DNA of 64,000 nucleotides from Pseudarthrobacter sp. Fe7. Its GTDB lineage: Bacteria > Actinomycetota > Actinomycetes > Actinomycetales > Micrococcaceae. Both the position numbers and the translations under genes were made by a program. The notes under the pieces are model-generated. The model saw only the letters and a list, made by a program, of their open reading frames with translations. It ran no database searches and had not been told where the DNA came from. Location of the stretch: assembly GCA_024372495.1 (NCBI GenBank), contig CP099977.1:1984001-2048000 (forward strand), written 5' to 3'. This document shows positions 57,133-64,000 of this stretch, piece by piece (the stretch's first letter is position 1; every line of letters starts with the position of its first letter).

Positions 57133-58385
57133 GCACGGTGGCCCGCCGCAACCCGCTGGGCTCTGCCGGCAACGTGGCGTACCGGGCGGCGTCCGCCGTT
57201 CGCGGCTGGCCGTGGTGGCTGCAGGTCACCGCCCTGTACGCCGGCGCCCGGCTGGCCTCAGCCTGCATCTTCATGGCCGCAGCGCTGCACCAGGGCCCCA
57301 ACCCCTGGTTCCCGCCGAAGCCGGACTATTGGAACTTCATCAACATCTGGGACGCGCGCTGGTACGGCCAGGTCATCGCCAACGGCTACCCATCAGTCCT
57401 TCCCACGGACACTGCAGGCAACGTCCAGGAAAACACGTGGGCTTTCTACCCGCTGTTCCCGGCACTGGCCGGGGGCCTCAGCCGCCTCACCGGCATGAAC
57501 CCTGCCGCCTCCCTGACCCTGATCGCGATGCTGGCAGGGTGGGCGGCGGCCCTCGCGGTATACGCGCTCTTTCGGCAGAAAGCCACGCATGCACCCGCAA
57601 TGTGGGGTGTTGCGTTCTTTTCGGTCTTTCCCGTCTCGGCCGTGCTTCAGGTGCCCTACGCTGAGCCGCTGTCCCTCCTGCTTCTCGCCGGGGCCCTGCT
57701 GCTGGTGGTGCGCCGGCAGTACCTGTGGGCCGCCCCTGTGGTGGTCCTGATGTGCCTGTCCCGGCCCGTGGGGGTTCCCTTCGCCGCGATGCTGGGCCTG
57801 CTGCTGGTCTTCCGCGCCGGCGCCTACGTCCGCCGCGGGCGGCAGCGCGGTCCGGCTGAAGAGACCCACTCGGCCAAGGACCTTACGGCACTGACTGGAC
57901 TCACCGCCGTCGCAGGCGCAGCCGCCCTCGCCTGGCCTGCCGTGGCGTGGGTGGCTACGGGGGACCTGCAGGCGTACACCAAGACTGAAACCGTCTGGCG
58001 AGGCCGGGACCTGGTCCCGTTCAAGCCGTGGTTCGACACCGGCGTCGAACTCTTTGGACCGGTGCTGGGCGTCCTTGCGCCGATGGTCTTCGTGGCACTG
58101 TTCGGCGTGATGCTGTTCCTGCCCCCGGTGGTGCGGCTCGGCGTCGAACTGCGCCTCTGGTGCGCCTGCTACATGGGTTACCTGCTGGCGTTCCTCCACC
58201 CGCAGACCAGCACCTTCAGGATGCTGCTGCCGCTGTTTCCCCTGGCCCTGGGCGCGGTGTTGCTTTCCCGGTCCAGGGCGTACCGGGGCACGGTGGTGGC
58301 CATGTTCGTGCTGCTTCAGATCGTTTGGATCGTGTGGCTGTGGGCGTGGGCGCAGTTGCCCGGCGGAGGGGATTATCCGCCGTAG
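57129..58385 (+). CDS. Polytopic membrane glycosyltransferase (PIG-V/GT-C-like)
   Basis: A 418-aa protein with about nine to eleven hydrophobic helices. After the first helix it carries I-W-D-A-R-W-Y-G-Q-V-I-A-N-G-Y, the W-D-x-x-W-Y motif of PIG-V-type GT-C mannosyltransferases that use polyprenyl-phosphate sugars, and F-Y-P-L-F-P-A-L in the next loop. It probably transfers a sugar to a wall or membrane glycan on the outer face. Coupled to the DivIVA-domain gene upstream. The acceptor is unknown. Confidence 0.75.
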   Translation: MSTVARRNPLGSAGNVAYRAASAVRGWPWWLQVTALYAGARLASACIFMAAALHQGPNPWFPPKPDYWNFINIWDARWYGQVIANGYPSVLPTDTAGNVQENTWAFYPLFPALAGGLSRLTGMNPAASLTLIAMLAGWAAALAVYALFRQKATHAPAMWGVAFFSVFPVSAVLQVPYAEPLSLLLLAGALLLVVRRQYLWAAPVVVLMCLSRPVGVPFAAMLGLLLVFRAGAYVRRGRQRGPAEETHSAKDLTALTGLTAVAGAAALAWPAVAWVATGDLQAYTKTETVWRGRDLVPFKPWFDTGVELFGPVLGVLAPMVFVALFGVMLFLPPVVRLGVELRLWCACYMGYLLAFLHPQTSTFRMLLPLFPLALGAVLLSRSRAYRGTVVAMFVLLQIVWIVWLWAWAQLPGGGDYPP

Positions 58386-58618
58386 CAAAATCGGCTTTCG
58401 CGCAGGTCAGGCCGGGAATAACACATTCAGGGAAATGTCCATCGATTAGCTACGTGCGGGTAATTCCGCGATAATGATAGGTAAGCAAGGACAAAGCATT
58501 CAGAAAACGCGCAGCCTTGGCGGTGGTGCAACCACTGACGCCATAGCGGCCTGATCGACATGCGGACACAGCCCGCCCGGGCTGATTAGTCCTGGGACAA
58601 AGTGGAGGGGAATTCCTC

Positions 58619-58786
58619 ATGGCGGCTATGAAACCACGCACCGGCGACGGCCCAATGGAAGTCACCAAGGAGGGCCGCAGCCTGATCATGCGCGTCCCGC
58701 TCGAAGGCGGCGGGCGCCTGGTGGTCGAACTGAACGCTGCCGAGGCAGCCAACCTCAAGGAATGCCTGGTAGGCGTTACCGAATAA
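58619..58786 (+). CDS. DUF3117 small protein (Rv1211-like)
   Basis: A 55-aa protein starting M-A-A-M-K-P-R-T-G-D-G-P-M-E-V-T-K-E-G-R and ending L-K-E-C-L-V-G-V-T-E. This is DUF3117, a near-invariant actinobacterial family; the mycobacterial member Rv1211 has been described as calmodulin-like. It is too short to be found by simple length cut-offs. A ribosome site GGAGGGG lies 7-13 bases upstream of ATG 58619, and a strong terminator follows 7 bases after the stop. Upstream 233 bases are non-coding. Confidence 0.9.
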   Translation: MAAMKPRTGDGPMEVTKEGRSLIMRVPLEGGGRLVVELNAAEAANLKECLVGVTE

Positions 58787-58793
58787 TCGTGCC

Positions 58794-58831
58794 GGACAGG
58801 GTGCGCAGCCAGCGGGCTGCGCGCCCTGTCC
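58794..58831. terminator. Bidirectional terminator between DUF3117 and the methyltransferase
   Basis: A 17-bp stem (GGACAGGGTGCGCAGCC / GGCTGCGCGCCCTGTCC, one G-T pair) with an AGCG loop and TTT after it, between convergent genes. Confidence 0.9.
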
Positions 58832-58842
58832 TTTGTGCAGCG

Positions 58843-59475
58843 CTATTTCTTGACGGCCACCAGCAGGCCGTCCCCGGTGGGGAGCATTGCGGACGCCAGC
58901 CTGTCGTCGTCGCGGATAGCCCTGCCCACCTGCCGCAGGGTCACCGTGTTCGGCTCGCGGCCGGCGGGGTTGGCCACCTTGTCCTTGTCCAGGGCGTCAT
59001 TGATGATCAGCAGCCCCGCACGCTTGAGAAGCCGGATGGCCTGTTCCACGTAGCCGGGCAGCCCGGGCTTGTCCGCGTCGATGAAGACCAGATCGTAGGC
59101 GCCGTCCGTAAGCCGCGGCAGGACATCGCCCGCGCGGCCGGAAATGGTGCGGGTCCGGTTTGCGGGACTGCCGGCCTCGGCGAAGGCTTCGCGGGCGGCC
59201 CGCAGGTGTTCCACGTCCACATCAATCGTGGTCAGGACGGCATGCGCGCCAAGGCCGCGCAGCAGGCAGACCCCGGAGACACCGGCGCCGGTGCCGATTT
59301 CGACGGCGGTCTGGGCCTTGGAAGCAGCAGCGAGTACCGTGAGGACGGCGCCCACGCCCGGGCTGACGGCGCTTACCCCAAGTTCAAAAGAGCGTTCCCG
59401 GGCCCGCAGCATTACCTCATCCTCAGCGGGCAGATCTTCTGCATAGGACCAGCTGCTGGACTTGTCGGCGCTCAT
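58843..59475 (-). CDS. Class I SAM-dependent O-methyltransferase
   Basis: A 210-aa methyltransferase of the catechol/caffeoyl-CoA O-methyltransferase type: V-E-I-G-T-G-A-G-V-S-G-V for SAM binding, D-L-V-F-I-D-A-D-K (metal-site Asp) and L-I-I-N-D-A-L near the end. ATG 59475 is chosen; the 53 in-frame codons above it lack similarity and lie in the sigE promoter region. It is divergent from sigE, the same pair as mycobacterial Rv1220c-sigE. Substrate unknown. Confidence 0.87.
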   Translation of the reverse strand: MSADKSSSWSYAEDLPAEDEVMLRARERSFELGVSAVSPGVGAVLTVLAAASKAQTAVEIGTGAGVSGVCLLRGLGAHAVLTTIDVDVEHLRAAREAFAEAGSPANRTRTISGRAGDVLPRLTDGAYDLVFIDADKPGLPGYVEQAIRLLKRAGLLIINDALDKDKVANPAGREPNTVTLRQVGRAIRDDDRLASAMLPTGDGLLVAVKK

Positions 59476-59704
59476 GGATAATCGCTTTCTGGGCGTAAAG
59501 GGGGAATGTCTCCTCAAGCCTACTGTGTCCGGCAGGGCCGGAACGGGAAGAAGCCGTTGCGCCGAAGGCTGAAGTTCCAGGGGAATCAGGAAATTCCCAG
59601 CCAAGTTTGACATGATTGGTATCCGCTCATCCAAAAGGTGACCGGCGCCGAATCAGAGATGTCAACAGTATCCGGGCGTTAGTATTCCACGAGGGGAGTG
59701 GACG

Positions 59705-60319
59705 ATGTCATCTTCAGTTGTGGCACCTGTCCCTGCAGTAAACAATCCCGACGATGAGTGGGTCCGTCCCACCTGGGAAGAAGTGGTCACCAACCACTCC
59801 GCGAAGGTCTACCGGCTGGCCTACCGCCTCACCGGCAACAAGTTCGACGCCGAGGACCTCACCCAGGAAGTCTTTGTCCGCGTGTTCCGTTCGCTGGAGA
59901 ACTTCAAGCCCGGAACTCTCGATGGCTGGCTGCACCGGATCACCACCAACCTGTTCCTCGACCAGGCCCGGCGGAAGACCCGCATCCGTTTCGACGCCCT
60001 CGCGGAGGACGCGGAGTCCCGGCTGCCCGGCCGTGAGCCGGGCCCGGAGCAAAGCTTCGAGCTGAACAACCTGGACCTGGACGTGCAGGCCGCGCTGGAG
60101 GAACTGCCGCCGGACTTCCGCGCCGCCGTGGTTCTCTGCGACCTCGAAGGGCTGTCCTACGACGAAGTCGCCGAGGCCCTGGGCGTCAAGCTGGGCACCG
60201 TCCGTTCGCGCATCCACCGAGGCAGGACCATGCTCCGCGAAAAGCTGGCCCACCGCGATCCGCGCCCGCAGCAGACCCGCCGCAAGCTTTCGATGCCGCG
60301 CATTGCCGGCATCCTCTGA
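59705..60319 (+). CDS. sigE: ECF RNA polymerase sigma factor SigE
   Basis: A 204-aa ECF sigma factor: region 2 around residues 25-95 (A-Y-R-L-T-G-N-K-F-D-A-E-D-L-T-Q-E-V-F-V-R-V, then W-L-H-R-I-T-T-N) and region 4 around residues 135-185 (L-P-P-D-F-R-A-A-V-V-L-C-D-L-E-G-L-S-Y, then G-T-V-R-S-R-I-H-R-G-R). In actinobacteria this factor drives the response to cell-envelope stress. ATG 59705. The anti-sigma gene starts 7 bases after its stop. An upstream GGGAATC...GTT-like element may be an autoregulated promoter, not certain. Confidence 0.92.
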   Translation: MSSSVVAPVPAVNNPDDEWVRPTWEEVVTNHSAKVYRLAYRLTGNKFDAEDLTQEVFVRVFRSLENFKPGTLDGWLHRITTNLFLDQARRKTRIRFDALAEDAESRLPGREPGPEQSFELNNLDLDVQAALEELPPDFRAAVVLCDLEGLSYDEVAEALGVKLGTVRSRIHRGRTMLREKLAHRDPRPQQTRRKLSMPRIAGIL

Positions 60320-60326
60320 ACGGCAC

Positions 60327-61229
60327 ATGAGGTCCCAGTTTCCTTTCGGCGGCAGGCACCAGCGCACCGGCAGCCACCTTGAGGCCTGCCAGGAGTGTGC
60401 CGCCACTGTACGCCGGGAACGGCAGTACCTTGAACGTCTTCGGGATGCTCCCATCCCTCCAGCCAGCCAGGACCTGACGGCGCGTCTGCTGGCCCGCACC
60501 CATGAACTGGCGGCCCAGCCGCAGGCTCCGGTGGAGGCGCACCATGGCGTCACTTCCCGCATGGCCGCCCGGGCGCTTGCGTTCACCGCCGGCGGAACCA
60601 TGGCAGCAGCCGGAGTGCTGGCGGTGGGGGCGTTCACGGCAGCGGGAGACCCCGCGGCCGGTGAAGCCGTGGGAACCGAAGCAGCCTTTTCGCACGTATC
60701 CTCCCAAACCCCCGCCGACGGCAGGGCCCTGAGCGCCGCGCAGCTTGCCACCCTGCGCTCGGACGGGTGGGTTTGTCCGGACCTGCAGGCCATGGGATTC
60801 CACCTGGAAGCGGCCCGCGCGCTGGTGGTTGGCGGGGAGCCCGCGGTGGAGCCTGCGGCTCACCGACGGTGTCCATCACGCCACTGTCACCGAACAGCAC
60901 CTTGTCCCCACCGGGGCGGCAGGCCAGGCTGTGCCGGTTCCGGGGAATGCAGGGCCGGAGACCACCGCTGATCGGGCTGCCGGTACGCCGCAGGCAGGGG
61001 GACCGTGGTCCGCCACCTACCGGGCGGCCGGACTGACCATCACGTACCGCTCCGACCTGCCGGCCGGGGAGGCCGATGAAGCCATGCCAATTCTCAAGCG
61101 GCTTGCCGATACTGCTGCGGAGGGGTTGCGGCAGCCGTCCCGGAGCCACCGGAAGGGCAGGCGGCGGAGCCGCTGGATGCCCGGCTGGAGCGTGGAATCA
61201 CCAAGATCGCGGCCCTGTTCACCCAGTGA
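60327..61229 (+). CDS. Zinc-binding anti-sigma factor with membrane helix, one insertion and one deletion
   Basis: A 300-aa protein: N-terminal zinc anti-sigma motif H-L-E-A-C-Q-E-C (residues about 18-25), helical region, one membrane helix near residues 83-105, and an extracytoplasmic sensor part. It should hold SigE inactive until envelope stress. An extra base at 60849-60855 (GAGCTG read as GAGCCTG; correct text A-V-E-L-R-L-T-D-G-V) and a lost G at 61122-61125 (correct text A-A-E-G-V-A-A-A-V-P-E) hide the true end at TGA 61227-61229 after A-A-L-F-T-Q. Total 301 codons. The mycobacterial equivalent RseA is shorter and cytoplasmic. Confidence 0.83.
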
Positions 61230-61298
61230 CACGGACTGTTCACCCGCCCGCCGGACGGGAATCGTCACTCGCAGCCCGGAGAGGGTAATCTTCCTAAA

Positions 61299-61703
61299 GT
61301 GTTTGGAATCAACGGCCCGGAGTTTATTATTCTGCTGATCATTGGCGTCCTGGTGATCGGCCCCCAACGGCTGCCTGAATATACCCAGAAGCTGGCAAAC
61401 CTGGTCAAGGAAGTTCGCCGGATGGCCAACGGCGCGCGTGAACAAATCAAGGAAGAAGTGGGCATCGACATCGACGATGTCGACTGGAAGAAGTACGATC
61501 CACGCCAGTACGATCCCCGGCGCATCATCAAGGAAGCACTGCTCGACGACGACACCAAGCCCGTCAGCTCAGGCGCGCCCGCCGCGGTGGCAGCTGTGTC
61601 CGGCGCCGCTGCCGCAGCAGAGGCGGCACCCAAACGGCCCGAAAGGATAGTGCAGAGGCTTGCCCCGGGCGAGACTGCACCGTTCGACACCGAAGCCACT
61701 TAG
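61299..61703 (+). CDS. tatB: Sec-independent protein translocase subunit TatB
   Basis: A 134-aa TatB: short N-terminal membrane helix with the essential Glu and Pro (F-G-I-N-G-P-E-F-I-I-L-L-I-I-G), amphipathic helix, and a long charged tail containing D-W-K-K-Y-D-P-R-Q-Y-D-P-R. With TatA/TatC (not in the window) it recognises twin-arginine signals. GTG start. Its position after sigE and its anti-sigma gene matches the mycobacterial sigE-rseA-htrA-tatB region, with no htrA between them here. Confidence 0.92.
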   Translation: MFGINGPEFIILLIIGVLVIGPQRLPEYTQKLANLVKEVRRMANGAREQIKEEVGIDIDDVDWKKYDPRQYDPRRIIKEALLDDDTKPVSSGAPAAVAAVSGAAAAAEAAPKRPERIVQRLAPGETAPFDTEAT

Positions 61704-61763
61704 GCAACTCAATGTCCGGCAGGGCCCGGATCAGCTCCGGGCCTGCGCTTTCGGAAAACTTCG

Positions 61764-62990
61764 TCAGCGCGGCTGCAGGCCCAGCTTCATCCCGGCAAGG
61801 CCGCGCGGTTTGGCGGCAAGTTGTCCGGCGATGCCCGCCAGCGCTGCGGCCGCTGCTGCGTCGGGCCGTCCGAGGACGGTCGGAACGCCTGTATCCCCGC
61901 CCTCGCGCAGTTGGATGTCCAGCGGAATCTGCCCCAGCAGCGGCACGTCTGCCTCCAGCGAAGCGCTGAGCCGTTCGGTGAGCACCGTCCCGCCGCCCGT
62001 TCCGAAGAGCGCCATGCGGCCGCCGTCGGGCATCTCCAGGTACGACATGTTTTCGATGACACCCGCGATCTTCTGACCAGTCTGGGTGGCGATGGCTCCT
62101 GCCCGTTCGGCGACGTCGGCCGCGGCCGCCTGGGGCGTGGTGACCACCAGGATTTCGGCTTTGGGCAGCAGCTGGGCAACGGAGATGGCAATGTCGCCGG
62201 TGCCCGGCGGGAGGTCCAGGAACAGGACGTCCAGGTCGCCGAAGTAGACGTCAGTGAGGAACTGTTCCAGCGCCCGGTGCAGCATGGGGCCCCGCCAGGC
62301 CACCGGCTGGTTGCCGGTTACGAACATGCCGATGGAAATGACCTTCACGCCGTAAGCGACCGGCGGAAGGATCATGTCGTCCACCTGGGTGGGGGCCTGG
62401 GTGATGCCCAGCAGGGCAGGAACGGAGAAGCCGTAGACGTCTGCGTCCACAATGCCCACCCGGAGGCCCTGGGCGGCCAGGGCGGTGGCCAGGTTGACCG
62501 TGACCGAGGACTTGCCCACCCCGCCCTTGCCGCTGGCCACGGCATAGACCTTGGTCAGTGAGTCCGGCTCGTTGAAGGGGATTTTCCGCTGGCCGCCCGG
62601 GCCGCGCAGTTTCTGCTTGAGTGCATCGCGTTGCGCCTGGTCCATCACCTTGAGCTCGACGTCGACGGCGGTGACGCCGGGTACCGCGGAAAGGGCCTTC
62701 TGGGAATCGCCGGTGATGGTTTCCCGCAGCGGGCAGCCCGCGATGGTGAGCAGGACTGCGACGGTGACCTTGCCGTCGTCGGAAACCTTGACGGAGTCCA
62801 CCATGCCCAGCTCAGTAATGGGGCGGCGAAGCTCCGGATCGATGACCGTGGACAGTGCGTTGTGGACGGCTTCGGCCAACCCGGCGCTGCCGGTGGCTTC
62901 AGTGCCGGTGGGGGTGCTCATGGAAGGGCCCTCGGTTTTCGGTGCGGTGGCGGCATCGGGGCGGCTGGCTACGGGCGGCCTGGCAGTCAT
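61764..62990 (-). CDS. mrp: Mrp/NBP35 family Fe-S cluster carrier ATPase
   Basis: A protein of up to 408 aa: N-terminal MIP18/DUF59 domain (V-I-D-P-E-L-R-R-P-I-T-E-L-G-M-V, then G-C-P-L) and a P-loop ATPase domain with the deviant Walker A A-S-G-K-G-G-V-G-K-S-S, D-A-D-V-Y-G-F-S and D-L-P-P-G-T-G-D. It is thought to carry Fe-S clusters to apoproteins. The upstream ATG at 62990 overlaps the DUF1003 stop (ATGA), suggesting coupling; ATG 62921 with GAGGGCCC upstream is an equally plausible start giving 385 aa. Intact. Confidence 0.9.
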   Translation of the reverse strand: MTARPPVASRPDAATAPKTEGPSMSTPTGTEATGSAGLAEAVHNALSTVIDPELRRPITELGMVDSVKVSDDGKVTVAVLLTIAGCPLRETITGDSQKALSAVPGVTAVDVELKVMDQAQRDALKQKLRGPGGQRKIPFNEPDSLTKVYAVASGKGGVGKSSVTVNLATALAAQGLRVGIVDADVYGFSVPALLGITQAPTQVDDMILPPVAYGVKVISIGMFVTGNQPVAWRGPMLHRALEQFLTDVYFGDLDVLFLDLPPGTGDIAISVAQLLPKAEILVVTTPQAAAADVAERAGAIATQTGQKIAGVIENMSYLEMPDGGRMALFGTGGGTVLTERLSASLEADVPLLGQIPLDIQLREGGDTGVPTVLGRPDAAAAAALAGIAGQLAAKPRGLAGMKLGLQPR

Positions 62991-63679
62991 TGGGCAGAGT
63001 GGCCGGGTTTGACCCGGGGGATCTGCTGCGTACGCGGGCTGCGCTGCCGGTCCCGCTGATCGCGCAGTTTGTCCTTGACCTTGTCCCGCGGCGACTCATG
63101 GGAACCTGGGCCGGTATCGTCGTGGGTGCGCAGCTCCTCCTGGGCGTCGAGCAAGTCCTCAAGGAGGGAGCGCAGTTCGGCGCGGACGTAGTCGCGGGTC
63201 GCAACCTCGCGCAGCGCGATCCGAAGGGAGGCAAGCTCCCGGGTGAGGTACTCGGTATCGGAGAGGTTGCGTTCCGCTCGCTGCCGGTCCTGCTGCAGCG
63301 AGACGCGGTCACGGTCATCCTGCCGGTTCTGCGCCAGCAGGAGCAGGGGCGCAGCGTAGGACGCCTGGAGTGAAAGCATCAGGGTCAGCAGGGTGAAGCC
63401 GAGGGCCCGGGAGTCGAACTGCCATTCCTCCGGGGCGAATGTGTTCCAGCCCAGCCAGAAGATGCAGAACACGGTCATGTACACCAGGAACTGGGGCGTA
63501 CCCATGAACCGGGCAAAGCCTTCGGTGGCGTGCCCGAAGGCGTCGGGGTTGGGACGGAACGTCGGCAGGATCCGCTGACGGCCGCTCAGCGGCGTATCGA
63601 GACTGCCTTTTGATTCCGCTTTCGCCGGGTTCCGCTGGTTGGGGTTCTTCGGAGCACTGATGTCAGCCAATGCGGCCAC
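62987..63679 (-). CDS. DUF1003 family membrane protein
   Basis: A 230-aa protein with two central membrane helices (residues about 65-82 and 92-112), preceded by F-G-H-A-T-E-G-F-A-R-F-M-G-T and followed by a long charged helix (V-S-L-Q-Q-D-R-Q-R-A-E-R-N) and a basic tail. The S-L-Q-A-S-Y-A-A-P-L-L-L-L-A-Q-N-R-Q motif is typical of DUF1003. Function unknown, although its constant company with the Mg-transporter-like CBS gene hints at ion homeostasis. Overlaps mrp at its end and the CBS gene at its start by 17 bases. Confidence 0.88.
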   Translation of the reverse strand: MAALADISAPKNPNQRNPAKAESKGSLDTPLSGRQRILPTFRPNPDAFGHATEGFARFMGTPQFLVYMTVFCIFWLGWNTFAPEEWQFDSRALGFTLLTLMLSLQASYAAPLLLLAQNRQDDRDRVSLQQDRQRAERNLSDTEYLTRELASLRIALREVATRDYVRAELRSLLEDLLDAQEELRTHDDTGPGSHESPRDKVKDKLRDQRDRQRSPRTQQIPRVKPGHSAQ

Positions 63680-64000
63680 CGAGCTTTCTTATCGGGGCTT
63701 CGCCATCATAGGCGCGCCAGTCGTCCGGCAACAAATGATCCAATACGTCATCAACAGTCACCGCCCCCACAAGCCGGCCGGCATCGTTGACCACCGGGAG
63801 GGAGTTCAGGTTGTAGGTGGCCAGTGTCCGGGCAACTTCGCTGATGTGCGCCTGGTCGGACAGCGGCTCCAGGTTCTTGTCCACCAGGTTTCCCAGTGCC
63901 TCGAACGGCGGGAAACGCAGCAGCTGCTGGATGTGTACCACGCCCAGGAAGCGGCCCGTAGGCGTTTCCAGCGGCGGCCGGGCAATGAAGATCGACGACG
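63663..64000 (-). CDS. CBS-domain protein, MgtE N-terminal type (partial)
   Basis: The 3' part of a gene that continues beyond the window. The visible C-terminal 112 codons include most of one CBS domain and a whole second one (L-P-V-V-N-D-A-G-R-L-V-G-A-V-T-V-D-D-V-L-D). It resembles the cytoplasmic part of MgtE magnesium channels, and stops (R-K-L-G-G-R-I-G) where the membrane part would begin, as in mycobacterial Rv1232c. It overlaps the DUF1003 gene by 17 bases. Confidence 0.82.
   Translation of the reverse strand, partial: SSIFIARPPLETPTGRFLGVVHIQQLLRFPPFEALGNLVDKNLEPLSDQAHISEVARTLATYNLNSLPVVNDAGRLVGAVTVDDVLDHLLPDDWRAYDGEAPIRKLGGRIG

Overview
The window is a high-GC chromosomal segment from an actinobacterium, most likely an Arthrobacter or Pseudarthrobacter (Micrococcaceae). 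This rests on recognisable gene content (gluABCD-type glutamate transporter, actinobacterial DapD, GlpR/SepX-like protein, DUF3117, SigE–anti-sigma–TatB–Mrp block), frequent GTG starts, and several promoters whose -10 box lies only 6-8 nt before the start codon. It is mostly core genome. The only clear mobile element is one IS30-family insertion.

Layout. 0-5 kb: SAF-domain protein, FmdB zinc ribbon, 5-formyl-THF cyclo-ligase, galU, a GNAT and a GlpR/SepX-like membrane protein (the order of the mycobacterial Rv0991-Rv0996 region, but without the moeA/glp gene), then tRNA-Ala(CGC). 5-14 kb: Pr6Pr membrane protein, corA, two Lrp/AsnC regulators, two MFS exporters, a LysR regulator, a BadF-type sugar kinase and pirin. 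14-17.7 kb: a four-gene osmoprotectant (OpuC-type) ABC operon. 17.8-26 kb: alaA, ppk2, xseAB, ispH, rmuC, ychF. 26-31 kb: a large membrane protein of unknown function and a photolyase of the Fe-S (FeS-BCP) family that lacks the cluster cysteines. 31-38.5 kb: two family-5 solute-binding lipoproteins and a peptide ABC transporter with fused ATPases. 39-45 kb: typA, fdxA-dapC, gltA. 45.1-46.75 kb: IS30 element sitting inside the gltA terminator palindrome. 46.8-58.4 kb: galE, a TetR regulator, divergent dapD/dapE, gluABCD, LOG protein, DivIVA-domain protein and a membrane glycosyltransferase. 58.6-64 kb: DUF3117, O-methyltransferase, sigE, anti-sigma factor, tatB, mrp, DUF1003 and CBS proteins.

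The strongest unexplained signal is not a gene. Twenty-five genes carry apparent frameshifts. Twenty-eight of these are the same event, one extra C or G inside an AGCT core flanked by G or C on both sides (GAGCTG read as GAGCCTG, CAGCTC read as CAGGCTC). Eleven more are one-base losses, almost all in G/C runs. Removing them restores every gene to a whole number of codons and an intact family sequence, including essential or core genes (ychF with four, dapD, dapE, typA). I read this as a sequence-specific read or consensus artefact, possibly prompted by a modified base at SAGCTS, and annotate these genes as intact CDSs spanning the indels.

Functionally, dapC, dapD and dapE give three consecutive steps of the succinylase lysine/meso-DAP route. 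gluABCD, OpuC and Dpp import glutamate, osmoprotectants and peptides. sigE, its anti-sigma factor and TatB form an envelope-stress/export block. galU and galE supply UDP-sugars.
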